This document shows positions 25,001 to 34,429 of a stretch of DNA of 64,000 bases, piece by piece; position 1 is the stretch's first letter; every line of letters begins with the position of its first letter. The position numbers were made by a program, and so were the translations under genes. The notes under the pieces are model-generated. The model saw only the letters and a program-made list of their open reading frames with translations. It was not told where the DNA came from and ran no database searches. Origin of the DNA: Chiridota heheva (taxonomy: Eukaryota > Echinodermata > Holothuroidea > Apodida > Chiridotidae). Location: assembly GCA_020152595.1 (NCBI GenBank), contig JAIGNY010003061.1, positions 248,001 to 312,000 of the forward strand, read 5' to 3'.

Positions 25001-28000
25001 ATCTATCCCATAACAAGGATATGCCTGGCCACCAATTATGTCTTTTAAAGAATAAGTTCATTGGTTAAGCAAGTCATCTTTAATAAGATAAGACTTCAAA
25101 AAGATACAAAATGGTGAAGAAAGCATTTAAAAATCTTATTCTGTTCAGAAAGTATTCAAGTTCAAAGTTCTATAGAAACGAATGAAATCAAGACTATTTT
25201 TAACGTCACTTCTTCACATTTTTCAGTCTTTATGTTTTATTTCATATTTTTTCTTGAGATTTTGTTCCTGAAAAATATTGCTTGTCTGGAAAATAGTAAA
25301 ACAGAATTTAGTAAGAAAATATAATTTACACCTGATGAAATTTTGAAGTAAAAAAAAATTATTTGATAAAAATGGAAATTAGCTTTCTTCAAAATACAAC
25401 AACAATTGTTAAGAAAGTGAGGATGAGGGCGCCAACCTTTTAGATTAGACTTTCCACACCACTCAATTCTACACAAATGAGACAGAACTTGAAACTTGAA
25501 TATCTCTTTAATGGAAATATATTTTGTTTTGAAAGATTTCTTCACTAATTTGTTTATTCTTAAGTCTTCTTTCATAATCCTGTAAGTCTTCTAAATTATG
25601 CTGTTAGACTCACATCCTAATGGTCTTATCTTCCCTACCATGGGTGCCGAGTTCAGCTAGACATAGTTCCTGGCATTTTTGCTGTGAGAATGAGTAGCAT
25701 CATTCAAAACTTGCTCTGCAACAGGGAACTGTCAAGGGCGGCAAATTGCTCACACTTCTCCACTTCCCCCTAAAAAAACTATGGTATAAGCACAGACTTG
25801 ATCAACCAGTATAGATTTAACAAGTTTTTACACTTATCTGAATTTAAGATTTCATTTTGAACATGAGGATATGTTACATAAAGTTTCACTGGTTATTTGG
25901 GTCATGGTTCACTCTCACCACCATAAGTTTGCTTTTGGTTCATATCAAAAGAGTTCATTGATTTTCAGTCATATGTTAATGATTAAATTCCTTGCGTTGT
26001 AAAAATATCAGTTTGTACAAATATTTGTCCATTTCATACGCCAAAATAACCTGAATCTTCCATCAAAGTTCTGTTTTAAAAGAGAACAAAATGCAGTAAT
26101 TGGTTGGTAGAAAATGTCAAATTACTAAGGTCGTGACATTTTCAATAGGGTGACTTTATGAAGGATGTATTTTTTTCAAAACGTAACTTTAAAGGCTTTC
26201 TTTCATTCATCATGATTCTCACTTCTTTAAAATTAAGGAATCCCAGTTTGTAAGTTTCTATGTCCAGAATTTAAAATAATTATTTGTTGTTACATTGAAG
26301 ATCATCCTTATATTTTGGAAATGTCTACATATTAAAAATGATGGGAGTATATTTTTCCATCAGGATCATCAGGTCACGGCATGATTAGTGATTTTCACCT
26401 TGTGTTTGGCAACATATTTAGGTTATTCTGGTGAGTTGACAAGAAGAGAAATCAAATCTCGACAAATAAGAAGACTGAAATCGTCATATTTCCTGATATT
26501 TCATGAAAGCATCATGATAGTTATGAATGAATACTAGTTTTAAGAATTCTTTTGCATTTCTTGTTGGGGATGTTTCGCATTGGAATAAATACTGTGATAA
26601 CTCATTCTTATTTACATGTCAACTATATCTTGAAGTTAAAAGCAACTTCGTATGGGTGATAGTTAATATCTGCCTACTTTTGCAAAATTAAAAAGTATTA
26701 TCAAATCAATAAATTAAATCCATATGTTGATCATGTTTATTTTTCATTTAAAGAAGTCAAAATAAATCAATGAAAATAGGTTTACTATTGATGACAATAA
26801 CAGTGGCAGCAGGCACTAGCCAAAGGGCTGAATGTCGATTTTTTTGGGACGTTTTTAAAACTATTATTGTAACGGTTATGCTTCTGAGTTTTCCGCTTTA
26901 TATATGGTTCACTCAGGTGAAAGTTATTTTTCATAGAGGTTGGCTCCCCCTCCCCTCCCTTCCCTTCTTTAAAATTTCTAGCTACGTGCCTGAGGGTCGG
27001 ATCCAGGATTCAAGAAAGGGGGTTGACAGACAAGTGTCCCATTAAGGTGCAAAGCACAGTGCAGTGGTGATGTGGGAGTTTTGTCCCCATGGCAAAATAG
27101 GGAGTTTAAAATCGGGTGAGAAAGCATAAGGCTAATGGTTAAAGAGACATAAAGTCTCATATAATCATTATTTCATATGATAGAGATCAAAATCTAACCG
27201 ATTGCCAAACACAGCAAGTCAAAATCTTATTCCTATCTCAAGTTATTCATGTTTGAAGTCGACACATGGGGGCTGCCATTTTGTAAAATTCTGTATTTAA
27301 TTATTGTTCATAATGTCATAATTTTCCCAAAGGGACATAAGGATTATATTGTATTTCTTTATGAATGTGATTAAAGTTTTTATTCCAACATGATGTGACA
27401 CAAACTTTTAACAGCATGTTTTGATGATTACATGTGAACACAAAAATTTCCTTATTCCTTACAAAAGAAAAACAATTTTTCATAAGATGGAAAACTTGAG
27501 GTAGATTATAAAGAAATACAAAGCATTCCAACATCCTGCTGGGCTGATGACATCATAATCTGCATGTTTTGAAATCAAAATGGCAGCTCCCATGGTACTA
27601 TTAAGTAGTAGTATTAAAAGTTTTAATGATTGCAAAAAATGTGTTAGATTTCTTCGGGAGGTATGAAACTTGGTCAGTACACTTGTTATTTTCAATGAAA
27701 TAATATGAAATAAGAATTATGTCAGAAGAAAGGATAAGGATTATGTCGTCTCCTATACAAAAGGTTGATAGGTTTGCATTATGTGTTAGACCATATAATA
27801 GGCCTAGGAATATTTATTTTGTTTTTGCTGGGGAAGGGCTGCTAGCCACCCTATTCACCCCCTCCCCCCCCCCCTCTCCCCATCCACCACTGAATACAAA
27901 TGTGTAAGTTATAGTTTTATCCAAATAACAGATATGCAGTTATGAGCAAAATTTGATTACCAGGATGTATATTCACATTTGTCATTTCTTCATCACTATG

Positions 28001-31000
28001 ATACCCATTCATGGAATCATGCAGCTTTTTGGAACTCACTTGCTTAACTTTAATGAATGTTAATGTGATACCCCTATTGTAAGTGTTGGATATTTTGTAC
28101 TCTGTTTCTTGTCATAGCCTTGAAAGGCTGAATAACATTTGATTAAATTTGATGAAATGTCTTTTCATTGATGGAGAAAAAAAAATCATTTATCATTTGA
28201 GAGGTTTGTGCAGTATTTACCAGGGTTGTAGGAAGCCTTCCATAAGTGGGAGGGCACGACCTCTTAAGGGGCACTTCCAAAGTGATATGCATATGTCTGT
28301 AGATAGTAAAGTAAAAGGGGCGCTTTATGTTTAGAAACGGGCATTTTTCTATCGGTAACACATCCCCCCATGCATGGGACTGACTATTGGGTCTGTAATT
28401 AATGGGCATTTCATTTTGAAAGGGGTACCTGTGGTATTTACCATATATGGTATTGACCATTTTTTATTAAATAGGTTAAGATTTTAGAGACCTAGTGTGA
28501 AGAATTACCAGTTCTTTTGCTGCATATGGTAGATATATTGATATATTGACCTTGTGAAAAGAAATAAACAATATTTTTATTTTCCTTTTTTTTGCAGGAA
28601 GAATTCAGAATGCACTTTTGGAATATCTCAAGGATAATGGACTGTGTAGGATGTGACAAATGTAAATTATGGGGGAAACTGCAGGTAAATTCCAGACTTG
28701 AAGCAAAAATAATGGATATTCTTAAATATGTATTTGTTTTTCTTCATGTGTCTGTCTGTTAAGTTGTGCCTATATCTGTGCAACTTTTAATGAAATTTAA
28801 TTTGTTTGTATGGTGTTGGTTAGTATATATGAAGACATGTGTTTAGGTCATTGTAGGTGAATGGAATGTTGCTACTGTGCATCTCCATTAAAAAGAAATT
28901 TACATCTTAAGATTAAGTCTTCTTCTGGTATCAATCTTAGTGAAGCAAGGGAGAGAATATTGAGGGCAAACATGAGCAAGTTTTATTGTTTAAGTTAGAA
29001 GAGATTCTTCCCAGCATTCCATCTTACTTTGTGACCCTCAAAGTTCCAAAAATTTAAATTTTATTTTTCATTTCATCATGAAATGTCATGCATTAGGGAC
29101 TAGGTTCAGTCAATGCTCCATGCCCCCCTTCTCCCCCCTCTTCTCCCCCTCTTCTCCCCCTTCTCCCCCCGCTCCCCCTCTTCTCCCCCCTTCTCTCCCC
29201 TTTCTCCCCCTCCACTCCCAATTGTATGACTTCCTATTAACTAACCAATCAAATCCCAGCAAAGTCTTTTGTGATAGCCCAAATATTTTTTAATTGGGCT
29301 AAAATTTGTCTTATTCCAAATAAGGAATAATTAATTAGCATGTGACCATTTGAGATTTAATGCACTCTAATGAATGAGTCTATTGTCAATGAATAAACAA
29401 TGCATCTATTAGTAGTGTTAGTGAATAAGCTAGTAAACAAGATGGAAGGCACTGGACTAAACTTTCCATTTCACTGCAACAATATTTTTGTCCATTTTGT
29501 TTTTTTAAAGTTTTAAAATTTTTTTTATCCCTTTTAGACTGACTTCCTCTTCTATTGTATGTATCAAAGACACATTCCATCAAACACCTGTTTGTTTGAA
29601 TATTTAAGTTTATTGTTGTTCAAATTTTTAAAGAAAAGCAGCATTCCACAAAACACCTGCTTGCCAGCCAGCATTCCAACTTTGTTATTCTAATCTGGTT
29701 GATATAGTCTCATTAGCATATCAATAATGTTACTTCCTGGTGCATTTTCTCAATGATAAAGCATTCTTTAAAAGGAACATGGGGCCATTTCTGCTTTGCC
29801 TGAATTTTATTTGTTTGGAAACAAAAGCAGATTTCTAAAATAGCACAACATCTGTTTTTGGATATGCCTGCTTAAAGAAAAAGATAAGAAAACAAACTTT
29901 TTTTTCCACTTTTACTGACAAAAATAATTGCACTTCAATGACTTTGCCTAGTTTGAAGTTTTGTTTATATTTTATGTAGCTGATTTATTCAGTGTCAAAT
30001 TATTTAATGTATGCTGAATATTATGGAGTCAATGTTATTTATTCATAGTGGATAAGTACTTCATAAAAACATCCCTTTGCTGGAAAATTGTTTTAAAAGT
30101 CTTAAATCAAACATGGAATTTTGTTTAGGGATCAATATCATGGCACTGATTTTCATTACATTGGATTTCTAAGGTAATCAACATTATTTTTGCGAAATTA
30201 ATGTCTTTTTTTTTTGGGGTAAGGGGGTATTGCCTGGATTTACCACCCACAATGGTATAACCAACCCCCTCACAATTCTTCATGAACTTGCTTTGTTGCT
30301 TGGAAAGGGGTATAGGTATAATATATATGTGTCATTTTTTATCTGATTTTGATTTTGATTTCCCAGATCAATGTTGCAAAATATGTCTTGAAGAAATATG
30401 TGAATAAAGGAGAAAAAGCATGAAAATAAAACCAACTGAATTATTACATTTATTTTTGCAGATACATGGACTGGGAACTGCATTAAAAATCTTATTTACA
30501 CCTGGAAATAGGCTCAGACTGAACAGGCAAGAAATAGTAGCACTTTTCAATGGATTTGGAAGGTAAAATGTTCTACAACTTCAGTATGCTTATAATTACA
30601 GTTTTTCTGCATGAAAAGGAAAGTCATGAGCTGAACTCAGCAGATATGTATGGACAAATGATCTTAGAGGAACATTCCCATTGAGTTTCATTTAATGTGT
30701 CTAGTAGAGAAAAATTTAAGAAACAGATTGCTTAAAAAATCATGTTGATTTCTCATTCCTAAAGAAGTTATTGAACTTAAATGATTTTTCTAACCTGCAT
30801 AAAAATATCTTTTGTACAGAGTCTAAGTCATCATTATGATGTCATCACAGCACTTCCTGTACTAATCTTTATGTATTTCTATGAAAATTAATTGCCATTT
30901 TTCCATAATTCGAATATAAGTTACAAGAACAGATTGCAAAATATTATTGTAAATTTCATTCCTCACAATTTTTAATCATTTTTGAGAAAAAAATAGTCCC

Positions 31001-33928
31001 AATCATTAAGAAAATATGAAATTAATTTTTAAAGAAATACATAAAGAATATAGTACAGGAAGTGCTGTGATGGCAATGATGGCTCAGACCAACAATCTCT
31101 TTTATGCAGACGGGATCAATCTTTTAAAATTCAATAACTTCTGCTAGGAAAAAGACATCAACTTGTATTTTTCACTTATCTGTTTCTTTCGTTATGAAAT
31201 TCAATGGGAATATTCCTTTAACACTTGAACACCCAGCTCACGACTTAGATACTCATTTTAGGTAAGCATTTAAGCCAGTACAATGACCATTTCAGTGTTG
31301 ATTTGATTTCAGGTTGTCTTGTTCCGTTGACTCATTAAAAAAAAAATCTAAAAACCCATCTCTTGTGTGATGCCTATGCAAATATGTAGTTAATTTAAAA
31401 TCACTGTTTCATTCATTTTATTGTTCATGTATACTTATCTGTAATTTTATTGTTATATGTACGGCGCCTTGAGCATCCATTAGGATGGATATGTGCGCGT
31501 TATAAATCTTATTTATTATTATTATTATTATATGGAAATTAAGGTGTGATGACATATGGATCAAAGGGTGGGATGACTTGAAGGACATAGGGTGGGATGT
31601 CATATTGAAGGAGGGTGGGATTGCATATGATATGTCACATGGGTCATAAGTGGGATGGCATGTCGGGCAGAAGGATTGGGTGGCATATGGCTTGGTGGTG
31701 GTGTAACATTCGGGCGGGCTAGGATGGGTATCTGGGAGGGGGTGGTATGTGGTGCTGGATGGAGGGGAGGTGGCATATGGGATGGAGGGTGGGATGCTAT
31801 AGGTTGCTTCTATTGTGCTTGTCAATCAGTTTATCTTTAGCTTCTGCATGCAGGCCATGAATGTTTTAAAGTTTATAGTTTGAAAGGTGTATGGATGTAA
31901 GGAAATTTAGTCAAATTGCTACATAATCTATTAAAAACCATGTACCAAGTCACAACAAATCTCATAAAAATCGGTTATACATTGAAAGTTAAGTTTTAGC
32001 AAGAGAAGAATTAAGTTGAGGAAAAGTTGAACAGCTGAAGGGGAATCCGGTCAGGATTTGAAAAGCTTTCTTTTTCCGCTCTGAAGATAGAACATATAAT
32101 AAGACCTCTTAGCATTGGAAACAGCTTTCAAACTATGAATCTTTCAAAGTTATTGAAACACTTACAGCCTTTTGTATTTTCTAAACTCTGAAAACTGAAA
32201 GTCCTATTTTCAAAATTCAAAACCCTTCTTCAGATTTTCAAACTCTTTTGATCAATGTATAAATTGCGTGCCTGACCTGTTACATGTTTAACTTTTAGAG
32301 AGATCATTTTTTTGTTTTCTTTTAATTTTTGGTGAGCTGTTTTGAGTTGTTTTATTAGGCTAAGACTTTAAATGACGCATTGATGTGCATTTGCTTTTAA
32401 AGCCTGCAGATTAATTCAAGTTGGCTTAGTGAATATGTAAGCGTACCCTCTTTGTTGGAAAAGAAAATGTTGCAAAAAACGTCCTTTCCAATTAAAGCAC
32501 TATCAGTTTATTTCGAATTGCCGACCGATCGAACCCCTTGCTGCAAAGGTGATGTCATAAAGATGCTATTTTTAATATGAGTACATTTATTTATTTCAGC
32601 CATTTAAAAATTATATGCATTACTGAGTAATTGCATTACACTGATAATAAAAGTAAAGGGAAATACCTTGTTTTTGATGCGAGTGTCGTCCATGTTGAAC
32701 TTAGTAAATGATTATCACTGTTGATGTAACAAGCAGTGACATTAGGTTGTAGGTCCGCCCGTGCTCCTCTCACTGCAAATTCTATCAACCAATCAGCGTG
32801 GTGCACTGAACAACACTCAAGAGTCAATGTTGTTTCAAAATGAAATCACTTTCAAATTGAATCCACCCCTGTTTTTTTTTTTTTTATATACTCTGAATGT
32901 CATTAAGATCATTACCTTACTTGGTGTTTAAACAGATGTTATCTTTTTGGGTCTACGGCAACACCCGACAATATTATTAATCTCTCCACGCGCTATCCTT
33001 TTGACGAGTACCCTAGCAGACATTAGCAGTATGTGCGTAAGTTTGTTTGAAGTTGGTAACTTTGCCTTTGTTTTTCTAGTAAAATTTGATCGACTGTGAC
33101 GCAATCTTTGTTGCTGACAGAATGATAACACATGTACCAATAAATTTCGTGCTTCTGACAAAGTTTGGGGACCCACCTGAGTCGCGACCCATAAATTGCG
33201 GATTGCCATCTTGGACTAATCAATCAAAAAGAGTCACAATGCACAGTATCATTTATATTGTTGAATCCCTTACTCATTTTTTCTTCTTGATAGATTATAA
33301 ACATCACTTTTCCTCATGACTTCAAAACCTGTGAAAAAATGAACACAATCAAACCTTGATGTGAATTTTGGAGTGTTCTGAATTTTATGGGTCGCTGTTT
33401 TGTAGTGTTTGTTTTCAATTATCCATCAATATTTTTCATTAAGGTACATCTGGTTATGAATGTCACACACTTTATCAACAATATTTGAATGAAACAAGTG
33501 AATTTTCACAATTTTAAAATAAAAAGGTTGGCACAAATAGATAGATTAAAACATTTCCTTAAAACTAGCAAGACCTTTTATAAAGTTACAAAGCAGGTTT
33601 ATAATGTTAGAAATGACTAATTCTTCATTTGCATGAGCCAAAAATACAGACGTTACAATTTTCAAAATTTGATTTATTAAATGCTCTGTGAACAACAGAC
33701 ATATCTGTCTGTATAAATGGATTTTATGAATGTTTTATGCCATTTCATTTTGTTTTGGTTTTCTATTTTGCTCTCAACAGATTATCAAGCAGTGTGAAGG
33801 AACTCGAAGATTTTCAGATGAGGCTTGGCAAGAACTCTAATAAAAATAAAAAGGCCAGGTCAGCGGGAGGTTTTTTTAACACTTACTGTGTGACATCATT
33901 GACGTCAAGGTTTTTAGTCTGGTCTTAA
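12914..33928 (+). CDS. ERO1: ERO1 (endoplasmic reticulum oxidoreductin 1), C-terminal part, multi-exon
   Basis: ERO1 is the FAD-dependent thiol oxidase of the ER lumen that re-oxidises protein disulfide isomerase using O2. Six exons on this strand reproduce the second half of the family in order: the FAD-contact helix with SGLH (12,914-13,006), the WGPN...FQQ and LKNL...LRAI segment (13,912-14,098), the LAKKFPDHF segment (18,426-18,556), the catalytic CVGCDKC motif (28,598-28,684), the [11 protein letters not shown] segment (30,462-30,562) and the terminal VKELEDF segment (33,781-33,928). Every junction has GT/AG sites and matching codon phase. The N-terminal exons, with the shuttle cysteine pair and the first FAD-binding region, were not found and probably lie upstream. 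The introns hold about 20 kb of repeats. Exon 13,912-14,098 carries two apparent single-base losses. All other exons are open, so I read this as a functional gene with probable assembly errors. I cannot tell which vertebrate paralogue (A or B) it corresponds to. Confidence 0.93.
13912..14098 (+). CDS. ERO1: ERO1 exon with two apparent single-base deletions
   Basis: The acceptor is TTTGACAG (to 13,911) and the donor is GT at 14,099. The exon opens in phase with the previous one and reads [12 protein letters not shown]. It then shifts frame near 13,969 (an AA run where AAA is expected) and again near 13,979 (CCC where CCCC is expected). After the second shift it reads [17 protein letters not shown] and then [19 protein letters not shown], both diagnostic for ERO1. 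The observed length of 187 nt becomes a phase-correct 189 if the two bases are restored. The first missing base falls in the codon for the Arg equivalent to human R287, an FAD contact. Two homopolymer losses within about 11 bases look like sequencing or assembly error; a true lesion or polymorphism is the alternative. Confidence 0.85.
14099..15480. other. ERO1 intron, no feature beyond C/T-rich runs
   Basis: AT-rich intron sequence with a C-run at 15,260. The frames at 14,811 and 15,123 look random. Confidence 0.6.
15600..15765 (+). repeat. degenerate ~33-bp repeat
   Basis: Units such as GAATTCTTCAGAAAATGTTAAAGTTT repeated about five times with drift. Confidence 0.6.
16285..17530 (+). repeat. 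1.2-kb minisatellite GGGATGCCATGTGGGACAT
   Basis: Sixty or so copies of a 19-20-bp unit with variants (GGTGGAATGCC, GGTCATGGG). The unit lacks stops in several frames, so long open frames rich in Met-Gly-Trp-Asp (+) and His-Pro-Met-Ser (-) overlap on both strands. They have no protein homology and are artefacts. The array lies in an ERO1 intron. Confidence 0.95.
17957..18290 (+). repeat. TTCAATTTTGWGAAA repeat family, locus 2, with inverted ends
   Basis: The composite is bounded by GTGGCATAGGAAGGG and CCCCACTTTCTATGCCCC, which pair imperfectly, suggesting a non-autonomous DNA element. The body contains TCAATTTTCTGGAAA, TTTTAGGAAATTTTC and GCAACTGGGAAGGTGAAATC. It ends about 135 bases before an ERO1 exon. 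Confidence 0.55.
18426..18556 (+). CDS. ERO1: ERO1 exon (LAKKFPDHF segment)
   Basis: A 131-nt exon after TCTAAAG, with donor GT at 18,557. The previous exon leaves one G, so the junction codon is GGT, giving [11 protein letters not shown]. It continues [18 protein letters not shown] and ends SKEALQLK. This matches the helical stretch just before the catalytic segment in ERO1 (human LLEILHEIKSFPLHF...AHKLK). It ends in phase 0. A 1.5-kb minisatellite begins about 20 bases into the following intron. Confidence 0.92.
18577..20083 (+). repeat. 1.5-kb, 41-bp minisatellite just inside an ERO1 donor site
   Basis: About 37 units of GAATTGTATTAATATTGGTG + TTAGCAGTGGATAAGGAGAAT. In the first ~230 bases, 41-bp units alternate with 38-bp units lacking CAG (TTAGTGGAT), a higher-order dimer. 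The rest is mostly the 41-bp form. It begins about 20 bases after the donor at 18,557. Confidence 0.95.
20640..20990 (+). mobile_element. partial copy of TTAA family A with internal short repeats
   Basis: TTTAAGATCTATGACAGGTAGCAACAGCTTGAG resembles the left end at 6,441. CAGAATCAGTCAGCATTGATCATTTGACA, then a TTTGTGACATTA block, follow as in the other copies. Between them (20,690-20,880) is a roughly 20-bp array TATAAACCATGAAAATATGC. Confidence 0.5.
21350..21406 (+). CDS. ERO1: candidate in-frame cassette exon of ERO1 (57 nt)
   Basis: Between two constitutive phase-0 ERO1 exons, a pyrimidine tract ending TTTCTTCCAG (to 21,349) is followed by an open 57-nt block and a GTAAAA donor at 21,407. 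Its 19 codons begin [11 protein letters not shown] and end SDITLK. Both ends are phase 0, so inclusion would insert 19 residues between ALQLK and EEFRMHF without shifting the frame. A CTGAC branch-point-like sequence lies near 21,296. The human and fly ERO1 sequences I know have no insert at this junction, so it would be lineage-specific and alternative. No homology supports the peptide; the case rests on splice signals, phase and openness, and chance remains possible. Confidence 0.4.
21704..22318. mobile_element. hAT-like MITE, 615 bp
   Basis: TAGTGCTGTCATGACAT at the left end and ATGTCATGACAGCACTA at the right are perfect inverted repeats of 17 bp. A second inner pair is built on ATATCGCGATAT. 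Flanks CTTCTTTC (21,696-21,703) and CTTTTTTC (22,319-22,326) agree at 7 of 8 positions, as an aged 8-bp target duplication. No transposase; two short open frames inside look accidental. It lies 300 bases downstream of the candidate ERO1 cassette exon. Confidence 0.8.
22604..22655 (+). repeat. poly-C tracts
   Basis: Two C-runs of 9 and about 15 bases separated by AGAGAACAACA, in an ERO1 intron. Such runs are hard to sequence exactly. Confidence 0.85.
23054..24014. mobile_element. 961-bp DNA element with 10-bp target duplication and telomere-like core
   Basis: Inverted ends share AATCCTAGTATAGCRGTAAAT followed by CTATATA. Both flanks carry GGCATAATGG (23,044-23,053 and 24,015-24,024). A 9-11 bp duplication points to a Mutator-like source. 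Inside is an array of TTAGGATTAGG-like units (23,345-23,680) and a hairpin ACTCGTCAGT...ACTGACGAGT (23,251-23,288). No coding capacity. Confidence 0.75.
23345..23680 (+). repeat. telomere-like TTAGGAT/TTTTAGG array
   Basis: About 335 bases of irregular TTAGG-containing 6-7-mers (TTTTAGGATTAGG, GGTTTAGGATTAGG), lying inside the element at 23,054-24,014. Similar to, but not, canonical TTAGGG. Confidence 0.85.
24629..24937. mobile_element. TA-flanked MITE, 309 bp
   Basis: The left TGCACTTGTCAATTGTGTGA (continuing CTCACCC) and right GGGTGAGTCATACAACTGAC (continuing AAGTGCA) are inverted repeats of 27 bp with two mismatches, each bordered by TA. TA duplication fits the Tc1/mariner group. The interior repeats short GTGACTCAC / GAGTCACT motifs. 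Non-coding. Confidence 0.8.
24938..27138. other. ERO1 intron, nothing recognised
   Basis: AT-rich, no array. A GGATCCAGGATTCAAGAAAGGGGG phrase near 26,998 looks like part of a dispersed repeat. The frame at 26,770 has a hydrophobic start but no other support. Confidence 0.55.
27139..27710. mobile_element. possible foldback element
   Basis: CATGGGGGCTGCCATTTTG (27,266) pairs with CAAAATGGCAGCTCCCATGG (27,577). Weaker inverted similarity extends outward (TCATTATTTCATAT / ATGAAATAATATGAA). Ends not defined. Confidence 0.4.
27711..28597. other. ERO1 intron, nothing firm
   Basis: Contains a C-run (27,862-27,873) and, at 28,110-28,150, a CTTGAAAGGCTGAATAACAT + TTGATTAAATTTGATGAAAT stretch that might be a LINE tail. 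Confidence 0.45.
28598..28684 (+). CDS. ERO1: ERO1 catalytic exon (CVGCDKC)
   Basis: An 87-nt exon, phase 0 at both ends, after TTTTTGCAG with donor GTAAAT at 28,685. It reads [19 protein letters not shown], then [17 protein letters not shown] corresponds to human CVGCFKC, which contains the active-site pair C394/C397 adjacent to FAD. All three cysteines are present. This is the strongest identification in the window. Confidence 0.96.
28685..30461. other. ERO1 intron, pyrimidine tract only
   Basis: A CTTCTCCCCC tract lies at 29,115-29,217. The rest is AT-rich with no recognised element. Confidence 0.6.
30462..30562 (+). CDS. ERO1: ERO1 exon ([11 protein letters not shown] segment)
   Basis: A 101-nt exon after TTTTTGCAG with donor GTAAAA at 30,563. 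It reads [12 protein letters not shown], then a short loop TPGNRLRLN, then [12 protein letters not shown], and leaves two bases (AG). The loop is shorter than in human ERO1A, where about ten more residues separate the same blocks. Confidence 0.94.
30668..31217. mobile_element. foldback element, family B
   Basis: AGGAACATTCCCATTGAGTTTCAT (left) and ATGAAATTCAATGGGAATATTCCT (right) bound arms of about 230-270 bases. The inner arms share CATCACAGCACTTCCTGTACT and ATGTATTTCT. Borders are TTAG and TTAA. The AGGAAYWTTCC ends are like those of the element at 10,811. It lies in the ERO1 intron just after exon 30,462-30,562. Confidence 0.75.
31300..31533 (+). mobile_element. 3' end of a second LINE-like element with (ATT)n tail
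   Basis: AAATCTAAAAACCCATCTCTTGTG resembles the KTHLL end of CR1/L2/Jockey-type proteins. GGCGCCTTGAGCATCC...GGATATGTGCGCGTTATAAATCTTATTT then ends in ATT repeats. This GCGCCTTGAGC / GCGCTATATAAAT-type tail is a common LINE 3' end in marine invertebrates. Short remnant only. Confidence 0.5.
31545..31800 (+). repeat. diverged minisatellite of the GGGATG..CATATGG family
   Basis: GGGTGGGATGNCATATGG-type units directly after the (ATT)n tail of the LINE at 31,300-31,533. Confidence 0.7.
31801..33780. other. ERO1 intron with a CpG-richer pocket at 32,440-33,250
   Basis: The pocket contains CCAATCAG (32,789) and two - strand ATG-to-donor stretches: MDDTRIKNK before GTATTT near 32,693-32,667, and [11 protein letters not shown] before GTGGGT near 33,209-33,176. 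They resemble first exons of a lost promoter or mobile element; no partner exon found. Confidence 0.4.
33781..33928 (+). CDS. ERO1: ERO1 last recognised exon and stop
   Basis: The acceptor is CTCAACAG (to 33,780). The first A completes the Arg codon from the previous exon, then [20 protein letters not shown] matches the family C-terminus. The frame continues through a lysine-rich stretch to TAA at 33,926-33,928. The roughly 20 residues after NKNKKAR have no family counterpart. A CCAG/GTCAGC sequence near 33,857 could be a donor to a further exon, so the last ~20 codons are uncertain. Confidence 0.85.
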
Positions 33929-34429
33929 GACCGGGGAAGTGCATTATAAATCCAGCAAATGGACCACAAAATGTTGATGTCCAGTTTGCAATTATTTTGA
34001 AGAGTGAATGGTAGCTGTTAAAGGAAAGATGTTTTGGTGAGGGAGTATTTGTTAGAAAATTTCCTAAACCTATGCATCTTTCCCGACCCACCCCTTCACC
34101 TCTGTTTTTGGTAAAGGCCTACTAAAAGGATGCTACCAGAATAGGGGAGTTCTGTAATGACTTGAATTTTATATATCGAGGTGTCTTTCATACAATTTTG
34201 ACTTTTGTGCATTGTATGAATAAGTTACTTTAGTTTGTTATCTGGACTATTCAAAGAATAGTAGAGCTATTCTACTACCCTGGTGTCAGCGTCTGCATCC
34301 GGTTACAATTTTGTAAACTTTTGGTTAAAGTTTTTATTTAGAATTTTAGGTTAAAGTTTTCATAAGTTATGAATAGTGTATGTTAATGTAATTTGGAATA
34401 GGGGTAGAAAACATAGGGGTGGGGTACTG

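Noticed and set aside
26770-27045. 91-codon frame with a signal-peptide-like hydrophobic start
   Set aside because: It lies in an ERO1 intron, runs into a dispersed-repeat phrase and has no homology I recognise.
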